DNA of 64,000 bases from Longimicrobium sp. (GTDB lineage: Bacteria; Gemmatimonadota; Gemmatimonadetes; Longimicrobiales; Longimicrobiaceae). Below, piece after piece: positions 24,514-31,117 of this stretch. The notes beneath the pieces are model-generated. The model saw only the letters and a list, made by a program, of their open reading frames with translations, ran no database searches and was not told where the DNA came from. A program made the position numbers and the translations under genes. Within the stretch, counting starts at the first letter, position 1, and each line of letters begins with the position of its first letter. The stretch is taken from contig NZ_DATIND010000080.1 of the NCBI RefSeq assembly GCF_035474595.1, forward strand, positions 1-64,000. Reading direction: 5' to 3'.

Positions 24514-24612
24514 ACGAGCGGGCGATTCGCTGTTTTGTGGCATGGATGGTACAGATTGGGACGTCGCGGACTCACCAGCTGCTTGAGAGGGGCATCCGTG
24601 TCCCGATGAGAT

Positions 24613-25011
24613 TCAGGCGAGGGGAGATGACGAGGAGGACGACGGCTTCGGCGCCGGCTCGTCCTCGTACAGCTCCAGGTGGAAGCGGTGGAGGAAGCGC
24701 TGCGCCAGCGGGCCCAGGAGAACCGCGATCATGGAGAGGAAGACGACGCCGCTGAAGACGGAGTAGAAGATCCCGAACACCTTGGCGGCGGAGCTGCGGA
24801 AGGGCGCGAGCGGGCCCATCCCGGTGAGGATCATCGCCGCGTTGAGATACGCGTCCAGCCAGTCCAGCCCGTCGGTGGCGTGGTACCCCACCGCGCCGAT
24901 GCTCAGCGCCAGGAACACCACGCCGAACACGACCGCCGCGTTGCGGGCGAAGCGCCGCATGAAGTGGCGCGGCGACGGCAGCGGCCGTATCCGTTTTCCG
25001 TGCGGTTCCAT
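24613..25011 (-). CDS. Small two-to-three-helix membrane protein, channel-like
   Basis: 132 residues. The hydrophobic segments are AAVVFGVVFLALSIGAVGYH (about 25-44) and KVFGIFYSVFSGVVFLSMIA (about 77-96). Between them is a short half-hydrophobic stretch LNAAMILTGMGPL (about 56-68) placed like a pore loop of two-helix channels. A potassium-selectivity TVGYG is not present, so ion conduction is a guess. The tail is polar and ends in a serine run. The ATG at 25011 follows the AidB-like gene by 14 bp on the same strand, suggesting cotranscription. Confidence 0.7.
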   Translation of the reverse strand: MEPHGKRIRPLPSPRHFMRRFARNAAVVFGVVFLALSIGAVGYHATDGLDWLDAYLNAAMILTGMGPLAPFRSSAAKVFGIFYSVFSGVVFLSMIAVLLGPLAQRFLHRFHLELYEDEPAPKPSSSSSSPLA

Positions 25012-25025
25012 GGATCTCCCGTCGC

Positions 25026-26750
25026 TCAGGCGATGAGCTGGGCCGCCCCGGAAGCGGCTTCGGCGGCCGATGCGGATTCGGGCGCTCGCTCGTGGACCAG
25101 CAGCCGCGAGTCGTCCGCGTCGACCGCGGCGAGCAGGTCGATGCCGTTGGCGGCCAGGCGGCGCGCGGCGGCGGCGGGGCGGGCGTCGCCGCGGTCCAGC
25201 GCCCACTGCGCGTGGGCCGCCAGCAGCGCCGTCTCCAGTGCGCGCCCCAGCGTCATCGCGAAGCGGCGCGCGCCCGCCTGAACGGCCGGCTCGCCCGCGC
25301 GCGTGGCGTGGCGCATCCACTCCGCCGCGTGCTCGGTCGCCCGGAGGGCGGCGCGCGTGGGGGCGCCCAGCGACGCGTCGCGCACCTCCGCCGCGCACCG
25401 CGCGACCTCGGCCACGACCGGGTCCAGCCCGCCGGCGTCGTTCAGCGCGCGCAGCGTGTCCAGCGCGAGCACGTTCGTCGTCCCCTCCCAGATCGCCAGC
25501 ACCTGCGCGTCGCGGAGGAGCGACGGGATCCCCGTGTCTTCCACGTACCCCGCGCCGCCGAACGACTCCACCACCTCGCTGGCGACGGCGACCGACTGGC
25601 GCGCGGTGGCCAGCTTGGCGATGGGGGTGAGGATGCGCAGCAGCGCGCGCCCCGCGTCGTCCAGCGCCCCCGCCTCGGCGCGGCCGAGCAGCCCGACCAC
25701 GCGGAAGGTGAGGTGCAGCGCGCCCTCGAATTCCGCCTGCGCGCCGGCGAGCGTGTCCAGGTGCAGCGGCAGCTCTGAGAGCGGCTCGCCGAACGCCCGC
25801 CGCAGCGGCGCGTATGCCCGGGCCAGCGCCACGCCGCGCCGCATCAGCGCCGCCGCGCTCACCGCGTTCCAGGTGCGCGTCACGTTCAGCATCGGGGCGA
25901 TGCTGCGCACGCCGCCGTCCAAGCCGCGCACGGGCGTGGCGACGGCGCCGTCCAGCGTCAGCTCCGCGGTCGGCAGCTTGCGCGTCCCCAGCTTGTCCTT
26001 CAGCCGGTCGATGCGGATGCCGTTCAATCGCCCGTCATCCCCCCGCGTCTCCAGGTAGAACAGCGCCAACCCGCGGCCGCCGGGCGCGTTGCCCTCGGGC
26101 CGCGCGAGCGTCAGCGCCATCTGCGACGTGGCGGCCGAGGTGAACCACTTGCGCCCGTGCAGCCGCCAGCGCCCGTCATCCCCCCGCCGCGCCACCGTCT
26201 CCGAGTTGCCGACGTCCGAGCCGCCCGCCGTTTCCGTCATCCACTGCCCGCTGGTCCAGAACGTCGCGGGGTCGCGGGAGACGAGGTGCGGCACCGCGCG
26301 CCGCGTCAGCCCGTCGTTGCCGGAGGCGAGGAGCGCGCGGGCGGCGCCATCGGTCATCGCCAGCGGGCAGGAGTAGATGTCGGTGGACGGGGTGAAGAGG
26401 TACGCCAGCGCGAACTGGTGCACCCGCGCGAACGGGCCGTGCGCCGGGTCGTACGCCGCCGCGACCACCCCGTGCTCCGCCGCGATGCGCTCGGCCGTGC
26501 ACCAGAGCGGCGTCAGCTCGATGCGGTCGGTGCGGTTCCCCCACGCGTCCCACTGCACCAGCCGCGGCTCGTTCGGCAGGTCGGCCAGCTGCGCCGGGTA
26601 GAGCTCGGCGGAAAGGCGTCCCATCTCCCGCAGCCCCGGCTCGACCTCCGCGAGCACCTCCGCCGGCAGCACGCGCGCGAGGAGCGAGCGCAGCGCCAGG
26701 TCTGCGTCGTACTGGTTGCCGAGCGAGGGCGGCGTCTGCGTGAACGGCAT
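25026..26750 (-). CDS. AidB-like acyl-CoA dehydrogenase
   Basis: A 574-residue flavoprotein of the acyl-CoA dehydrogenase superfamily, closest in layout to the AidB/ACAD11 branch. MTETAGGSDVGNSETVA (about 165) and WRLHGRKWFTSAATSQMAL are in the FAD-binding middle domain. ESFGGAGYVEDTGIPSLLRD and AIWEGTTNVLALDTLRAL (about 430) are in the C-terminal helical domain. E. coli AidB is an alkylation-inducible, DNA-associated member, while others oxidise acyl-CoAs; which applies here is unclear. The start at 26750 (MPFTQTPPSLG) matches the family N-terminus; 26789 is an alternative. The channel-like gene follows on the same strand. Confidence 0.88.
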   Translation of the reverse strand: MPFTQTPPSLGNQYDADLALRSLLARVLPAEVLAEVEPGLREMGRLSAELYPAQLADLPNEPRLVQWDAWGNRTDRIELTPLWCTAERIAAEHGVVAAAYDPAHGPFARVHQFALAYLFTPSTDIYSCPLAMTDGAARALLASGNDGLTRRAVPHLVSRDPATFWTSGQWMTETAGGSDVGNSETVARRGDDGRWRLHGRKWFTSAATSQMALTLARPEGNAPGGRGLALFYLETRGDDGRLNGIRIDRLKDKLGTRKLPTAELTLDGAVATPVRGLDGGVRSIAPMLNVTRTWNAVSAAALMRRGVALARAYAPLRRAFGEPLSELPLHLDTLAGAQAEFEGALHLTFRVVGLLGRAEAGALDDAGRALLRILTPIAKLATARQSVAVASEVVESFGGAGYVEDTGIPSLLRDAQVLAIWEGTTNVLALDTLRALNDAGGLDPVVAEVARCAAEVRDASLGAPTRAALRATEHAAEWMRHATRAGEPAVQAGARRFAMTLGRALETALLAAHAQWALDRGDARPAAAARRLAANGIDLLAAVDADDSRLLVHERAPESASAAEAASGAAQLIA

Positions 26751-26867
26751 GGGAGAGATGGAGATCGGGGAAGATGCGGACCGGCCCACGCCTGCAACGT
26801 CACCGTTGAACGCCGCTCACGCCAGAGCGGAGGCGATGCATTCAAGAGTCCCATCGCCACCTTTCTG

Positions 26868-26895
26868 TTGGATTTCCGTGGATGGAGATTAGAAT
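26868..26895 (+). promoter_or_regulatory. Sigma-70-like promoter candidate
   Basis: TTGGAT (26868-26873), 16-bp spacer, TAGAAT (26890-26895), 41 bp before the ATG of the next exported protein. The surrounding 40 bp are AT-rich for this genome. Confidence 0.45.
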
Positions 26896-26936
26896 CTAGC
26901 CGTTCGACTTCATCACCCCGCCTCCGGAGCCGCACC

Positions 26937-27356
26937 ATGATCCGCCCACTGATCGCCATCGTCCTGACGCTGGCCGCGCCGCTCGCGCGGTCCACGCCGC
27001 CGCACGCCAGCTACCGCGCGTTCCACACGCCCACCGGCAACATCGGCTGCGCGGCGGACGACAACTCGGGCACGTGGGAGCTGAGGTGCGACATCGGCGA
27101 GAAGAACTGGCGCGGCCCATCGCACCCGCGCAGCTGCGACCTGGACTACGGCGACGCGCTGGGGATGAGCGCGTCCGGCCGCCCGTACTGGGTGTGCCAC
27201 GGCGACACCGTGCTGGGACAGGGACCCGCGCTGCAGTACGGGCAGAGCTGGCGCGCCGGCCCGTTCACCTGCCTGTCGCAGATCGCGGGGCTGACGTGCA
27301 GCAACCGCACGGGGCACGGGATCTTTCTCAGCCGCGGGAATTACCGGGTCTACTAA
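26937..27356 (+). CDS. Exported small protein, DUF6636-like
   Basis: A 139-residue secreted protein. A signal peptide (MIRPLIAIVLTLAAPLARST) is followed by FHTPTGNIGCAADDNSG, RCDIGEKNW, CDLDYGDALGMS, VCHGDT, FTCLSQIAGLTCSNRTGHG and IFLSRGNYRVY. This order of Cys pairs and the closing GHGF-like motif match the DUF6636 family of secreted or periplasmic proteins found mainly in actinobacteria. Six cysteines suggest disulfides. The function is unknown. It is probably monocistronic, reading towards metK, with a shared terminator region beyond. Confidence 0.75.
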   Translation: MIRPLIAIVLTLAAPLARSTPPHASYRAFHTPTGNIGCAADDNSGTWELRCDIGEKNWRGPSHPRSCDLDYGDALGMSASGRPYWVCHGDTVLGQGPALQYGQSWRAGPFTCLSQIAGLTCSNRTGHGIFLSRGNYRVY

Positions 27357-27458
27357 GCCGGTGCCGGCCGCTACATCGTTGAAATCATCGTTGGGAGACG
27401 CGGAGATGAAGAGGTCGCGGTGAAGTCCTGAATCCCAAGCTCCATTCAGATAGAAAAT

Positions 27459-27489
27459 ACCCGGCCCTCTCGTTCGGAGAGGGCCGGGT
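27459..27489 (-). terminator. metK terminator
   Basis: Perfect 13-bp stem ACCCGGCCCTCTC (27459-27471) / GAGAGGGCCGGGT (27477-27489). On the minus strand it is followed by ATTTTCTAT. It lies 39 bp beyond the metK stop. Confidence 0.9.
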
Positions 27490-27527
27490 GAACTGCTGAA
27501 GCCAGGCGGATCGATGATCGCCCGGTC

Positions 27528-28673
27528 CTACTCCTCCCAGGGCAGCTCCGGCTTGCCGAAGTGGCCGTAGTTCGTGGTCAGGCGGTAGATCGGGCGGAGC
27601 AGGTTCAGCCGCTCCACGATGGCGCCCGGGCGGAAGTCGAAGTTCTGGCGCACGTACTCGGCCGCCGCGCGCTCGTCGCCCGTGCCGAAGGTGTCCACCT
27701 TCACCGACACCGGCTGCGCCACGCCGATCGCGTACGCCACCTGCACCTCGGCGCGCCTGGCCAGCCCCGCCTTCACCACCTGCCGCGCCACGAAGCGGCA
27801 GAAGTACGCGCCCGAGCGGTCCACCTTGCTGGGGTCCTTGCCGCTGAACGCGCCGCCGCCGTGGCGCCCCATCCCGCCGTAGCTGTCCACGATGATCTTG
27901 CGCCCGGTCACGCCGGCGTCGGCGCTGGGGCCGCCCTGCACGAAGCTGCCGGTGGGGTTCACCATCAGCGCGATGTCGTCGTGGTACCACTGCCCCAGCG
28001 CCTCGGGAACCACGTTCAGCGCCACGAACTGGCGGATGGCCTCGCGGTCGGCGTCGGCCGAGTGCTGCGTGCTCACCAGCACGTCGGTCACCGCCACCGG
28101 CGCGCCGTTCTCGTAGCGCACCGAGACCTGCGTCTTGCTGTCCGGCCGCAGCCAGCCGACCGCGCCGTTCTTGCGGTGCGTGGCCAGCGAGCGCGCCAGC
28201 CGGTGGGCGAGGAGGATCGGCAGCGGCATCAGCTCCGGCGTCTCGTCGGTCGCGTAGCCGAACATGATCCCCTGGTCGCCCGCGCCCTGCTCGCCCGACA
28301 GGCTGGTGTCGGCGTCCACCCCCTGCGCGATCTCGGCCGCCTGGCGCGAGAGGAAGATGTGCACGTTCAGGTTGTCGGGGCGGAACACCTGGTCGGCGTC
28401 CACGTACCCGATCTCGCGCACCACCTCGCGCACCAGCTCGTCGTAGTTCACGCCGTGGTTCGAGGTGATCTCGCCCGCGAGCACCACGTTGTTCTCCTTG
28501 CACAGCACCTCGCAGGCCACCCGGCTGGCCGGGTCGGCGGCCAGGTGCGCGTCGAGGATCGAGTCGGCGATGGTGTCGCACACCTTGTCGGGGTGGCCTT
28601 CGCTGACCGACTCGCTGGTGAACGTGTACGCCACGGTGGCCGGGGCGCGCGTGGGGTCGAGGACGGTGCTCAT
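27528..28673 (-). CDS. metK: S-adenosylmethionine synthetase
   Basis: A 381-residue cytoplasmic enzyme making SAM from methionine and ATP. ESVSEGHPDKVCDTIADSIL (about 20) with the ATP-binding GHPDK, GAGDQGIMFGYATDET (about 115), DSYGGMGRHGGGAFSGKDP (about 250) with the P-loop-like GGGAFSGKD, and DRSGAYFCRFVARQVVKAGL are diagnostic. Upstream, on the same strand, lie a promoter, a SAM-II-like aptamer and two terminator hairpins in a roughly 300-nt leader. Expression is therefore likely repressed by its own product. The start at 28673 gives the normal length. SAM made here feeds lipA, the CFA-type enzymes and methylases. Confidence 0.97.
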   Translation of the reverse strand: MSTVLDPTRAPATVAYTFTSESVSEGHPDKVCDTIADSILDAHLAADPASRVACEVLCKENNVVLAGEITSNHGVNYDELVREVVREIGYVDADQVFRPDNLNVHIFLSRQAAEIAQGVDADTSLSGEQGAGDQGIMFGYATDETPELMPLPILLAHRLARSLATHRKNGAVGWLRPDSKTQVSVRYENGAPVAVTDVLVSTQHSADADREAIRQFVALNVVPEALGQWYHDDIALMVNPTGSFVQGGPSADAGVTGRKIIVDSYGGMGRHGGGAFSGKDPSKVDRSGAYFCRFVARQVVKAGLARRAEVQVAYAIGVAQPVSVKVDTFGTGDERAAAEYVRQNFDFRPGAIVERLNLLRPIYRLTTNYGHFGKPELPWEE

Positions 28674-28725
28674 GGTCTCTCGTTTCGGGGCTCGGGTGTT
28701 GGCGTCCGGCCGGTGCCGGAACGAA

Positions 28726-28761
28726 GAAAGGGTCCCCCGTCGCGAAGGGCGAGGGGGACCC
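28726..28761 (-). terminator. Second terminator hairpin in the metK leader
   Basis: GGGTCCCCC (28730-28738) pairs with GGGGGACCC (28753-28761), extended by TCG/CGA. On the minus strand TTTC follows. Lying between the riboswitch region and the metK start, it is a possible second attenuation point. Confidence 0.65.
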
Positions 28762-28872
28762 GGACGACGCTTTAGGCGGTGATCCGTTGCCGGCGCGGGC
28801 CCGCCAAGCTGTCGCTGTTCAAAGCGCCCGCACCGCCCGCGCAACCGCCGCGGGCCGGATCTGTGGAATGTC

Positions 28873-28910
28873 AAAAGGGGTCCCCGGCGGATGCGACCGC
28901 CGGGGACCCC
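28873..28910 (-). terminator. Intrinsic terminator behind the SAM-II-like aptamer
   Basis: Perfect 14-bp stem GGGGTCCCCGGCGG (28877-28890) / CCGCCGGGGACCCC (28897-28910), loop ATGCGA, followed on the minus strand by TTTT. It starts within about 10 nt of the aptamer 3-prime end, as expected of an expression platform. Confidence 0.85.
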
Positions 28911-28966
28911 CCGAGCGGTTTAGCACATTTGTAACGCGGAGCAATCGCCAGAACTCGCCGCGGCGC
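28911..28966 (-). promoter_or_regulatory. SAM-II-like riboswitch upstream of metK
   Basis: On the minus strand P1 CGCGG (28958-28962) pairs with CCGCG (28935-28939) across an 18-nt loop, the loop length of known SAM-II aptamers. The 3-prime segment CCGCGTTACAAATGTGCTAAA closely follows the SAM-II pattern, in which P1 runs into a UUA/UGAUAAA stretch and then GCUAAA. GATTGC just before P1-prime resembles the UUGC of the family. A promoter lies 16-20 nt upstream and a strong terminator directly downstream. SAM-II normally controls SAM or methionine genes, and metK is the next gene. The assignment is from sequence pattern only; a covariance-model score was not available. Confidence 0.65.
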
Positions 28967-28984
28967 CGGTGAAGGCGCGGAGGG

Positions 28985-29013
28985 ATGATAACGGCGGCCG
29001 CGGGATCGGTCAA
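28985..29013 (-). promoter_or_regulatory. Sigma-70-like promoter of the metK leader
   Basis: On the minus strand TTGACC (29008-29013), 17-bp spacer, TATCAT (28985-28990). The transcript would start near 28978, just ahead of the riboswitch P1 helix. Confidence 0.7.
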
Positions 29014-29042
29014 GCACCTTTCCCGACTCGTCGCGGGGGCCG

Positions 29043-29699
29043 TCAGCCGCCGGCCAGCATCTGCTCGCGGCGCGAGTCCACGTAGCCGAAGGTGGTCTCG
29101 CGGTTCCGGCGCTCGAACAGCACGCTCAGGCGGTCGGTGTACCCCACGTGCGCCCACGGCGCCGCGTGGTGGACGGTCCGGATCAGCTCGTGCACCGTCT
29201 TCTCCTTCCCGTTCACCGTGTACTGGCGGCCGCGGGTGACGATGATGGCGTCGTGCCGCCGGTTCACGGGGATCACGCCGTAGTAGCGCGTGGTGGTGAC
29301 CTTGGGGTACGTCCACATCACGTCCGCGGGGCGCACGGCGTCCAGCCGCGCGAACGACGGGATCAGCATCCACTCCCTGCCCACCGTCACGCCCAGCACG
29401 GTCTGCCCGCCGCGCGCGATCTCCACCGCCAGCGCCTGCGCCACCTGCTCGGGGTCGCCGTATGCGGCCAGGGCGCGGAAGCTGGCGTGGCGGCGCGGGT
29501 CCAGCAGCGCCGGCAGGTGCCACGCGGCGTACAGCACGAAGATGCCGGCGATGACCCCGCCGACGATCCAGACGTCGTGGTCGCCGAGCCAGGCGCCGAG
29601 CAGGAGCCAGGCCGGCACGGCCGCCAGGCAGAGGAGCACGGCGCGGAGCGTAGCGCGGTGGAGGCGGCGGAGATAGGCGTTCGAATCCCAGGCGGGCAT
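29043..29699 (-). CDS. Membrane protein of unknown function
   Basis: 218 residues. A basic N-terminus is followed by two transmembrane helices, TLRAVLLCLAAVPAWLLLGA (about 17-36) and VWIVGGVIAGIFVLYAAWHL (about 42-62). A cytoplasmic or periplasmic beta-rich domain (about 75-218) has paired segments such as GGQTVLGVTVGREWMLIPS and YYGVIPVNRRHDAIIVTRG. No enzyme motif is seen. The ATG at 29699 fits the hydrophobic profile better than the longer upstream option. It ends just upstream of the metK promoter on the same strand but has its own context. Confidence 0.7.
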   Translation of the reverse strand: MPAWDSNAYLRRLHRATLRAVLLCLAAVPAWLLLGAWLGDHDVWIVGGVIAGIFVLYAAWHLPALLDPRRHASFRALAAYGDPEQVAQALAVEIARGGQTVLGVTVGREWMLIPSFARLDAVRPADVMWTYPKVTTTRYYGVIPVNRRHDAIIVTRGRQYTVNGKEKTVHELIRTVHHAAPWAHVGYTDRLSVLFERRNRETTFGYVDSRREQMLAGG

Positions 29700-29882
29700 G
29701 GCGGACGGTCTCTGTGGGAGGGTGATGCGGGCAGGCGGAGTGCGGCTGAATTTCGGCCAATATAAAACCGTCCCCCGCCGCGCGCCAGCGCCGCGGCGGG
29801 GGATCGGATGGGTCCGGTGGATGGGGAACATCTGAAAGCGAGCCCAGCTCCGATCGCCCCCGCACCGCCACCGGAACCGCGT

Positions 29883-30677
29883 TCACCGCAGGCGCCGCAT
29901 CACCGCCTTCGCGGCGCGGATGGCGAGGCCGCGCGGGGCCACGCGGACGGCGGCGACGGCAAGGCGGTTGACGAGGCCGGGGGTGACGGTCATCCGCCCG
30001 GTCTCCAGCGCGTGGAGCGCGGCGTCCACAATTTGTTCCGGGGTGCGGATGCCAGGCGCCCGGTCGCGCACCTCGGTCCCGGCGACGGCCTGGAAGCCGG
30101 TCTTCACCGGGCCCGGGTTCACCGTCACCACGCGGACGCCGGCCTCGCGCGACTCGATGGCGAGGGCTTCGGAGAGGGAGATGAGGAACGCCTTGGACGC
30201 GGCGTAGGTGGCGATCAGGGGGATGGGCTGCGCGCCAGCGACGGACGCGACGTTGACGATCCCTCCGCCGCGGCCGCGCATCCGGTTCAGCGCGTGGTGC
30301 GCCAGCTCCATGGGGGCGATGCAGTTCACGCGTACCATCTCCGACTGGCGCTCCAGCGGCAGCTCGTGGAAGGCGCCCTTCAGCCCGAAGCCGGCGTTGT
30401 TCACCAGCAGGTGGATGTCTCGCCCCTCCGCCGCCTGGCGCCAGAGCTCGCCCGCGGCACCGGGCTCGCCCAGGTCGGCGGGGAGCACCAGCGTGCGAAT
30501 GCGGTGCGCGGACGCGAGCTCGTCCGCCAGCGCGCGCAGGCGGTCCTCGCGGCGCGCGGCCAGCGCCACGTGCATCCCGCGCCGCGCCAGCTCGCGCGCG
30601 AACGCCTTGCCGATGCCGGACGACGCGCCGGTCACCAGCGCCCAGCGCCCGCGATACTCCCACGCATCCCGCGCCAT
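29883..30677 (-). CDS. Short-chain dehydrogenase/reductase
   Basis: A 264-residue NAD(P)-dependent oxidoreductase of the classical SDR family. The cofactor motif TGASSGIGKAFARELARRG (about 16), LLVNNAGFG (about 93) and the catalytic Ser in IVNVASVAG (about 145) are all present. So is the YAASK pair (Tyr and Lys, about 160-164). PGPVKTGF follows. The C-terminus is basic (RAAKAVMRRLR) and includes a GLVNRLAVAAVRVAPRGLA helix, often seen in membrane-associated DltE-like SDRs. The substrate is unknown. The start at 30677 is chosen over 30941 because the SDR fold begins there. Confidence 0.92.
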   Translation of the reverse strand: MARDAWEYRGRWALVTGASSGIGKAFARELARRGMHVALAARREDRLRALADELASAHRIRTLVLPADLGEPGAAGELWRQAAEGRDIHLLVNNAGFGLKGAFHELPLERQSEMVRVNCIAPMELAHHALNRMRGRGGGIVNVASVAGAQPIPLIATYAASKAFLISLSEALAIESREAGVRVVTVNPGPVKTGFQAVAGTEVRDRAPGIRTPEQIVDAALHALETGRMTVTPGLVNRLAVAAVRVAPRGLAIRAAKAVMRRLR

Positions 30678-30764
30678 GCTCCTCCTCGATTTCTGATCGC
30701 CCCTAGCACCCCGGCCGTGACTGTCGTCGATGTAGCGATCCGCGCGCCACCGCCGCCCCGCAGG

Positions 30765-30850
30765 TCTCACGCGGAGCCGCGGAGACGCGGAGATGCTGCC
30801 CCGGCACCTCCGCTCCTCCGCGTCTCCGCGGGAGATCCAGCGAGGCGGGG
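30765..30850. repeat. Family B inverted repeat, copy 1
   Basis: TCACGCGGAGCCGCGGAGAC is inverted as CCTCCGCGTCTCCGCGGGAG, with the tail GAGATCCAGCGAGGC. Other copies are at 34351 and 37091. All lie in gene gaps. The right end is less perfect here than in copy 3. Confidence 0.85.
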
Positions 30851-30958
30851 AGACGCGGGAAGCCTCCGTCGCTCCGCTTCTCCGGCGCGAACCCGTCCGG
30901 CGGTGCAAATGCATTGGCCTTCTGGTCTCGCTCGGGAACATCTGTGACGGGCGGGAGG

Positions 30959-30986
30959 TTGTGATCTTCCCGAAGTCGTGTATTTT
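30959..30986 (+). promoter_or_regulatory. Sigma-70-like promoter candidate
   Basis: TTGTGA (30959-30964), 16-bp spacer, TATTTT (30981-30986). It would give a roughly 125-nt leader before the metalloprotease gene at 31118. The rest of 30678-31117 is the family B repeat plus unassigned sequence. Confidence 0.4.
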
Positions 30987-31117
30987 CCTTCGCTCCGGCC
31001 CTCACGTCCGCCGGAAGATCTCCCCCATCCCCACATCGCTGTCCCGCCGCCTGTCGGCAATCGCACGCCGGAGCCTTCCCGCGCGCGCCCACACGTTTCT
31101 GTCCACGGGACCCCCGC

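Noticed and set aside
28762-28872. Second SAM-II aptamer around CCGCCTAAAGCG
   Set aside because: No P1 helix with the required 17-20 nt loop and 10-13 nt spacing can be drawn upstream of CTAAA; only the CTAAAG resemblance remains.
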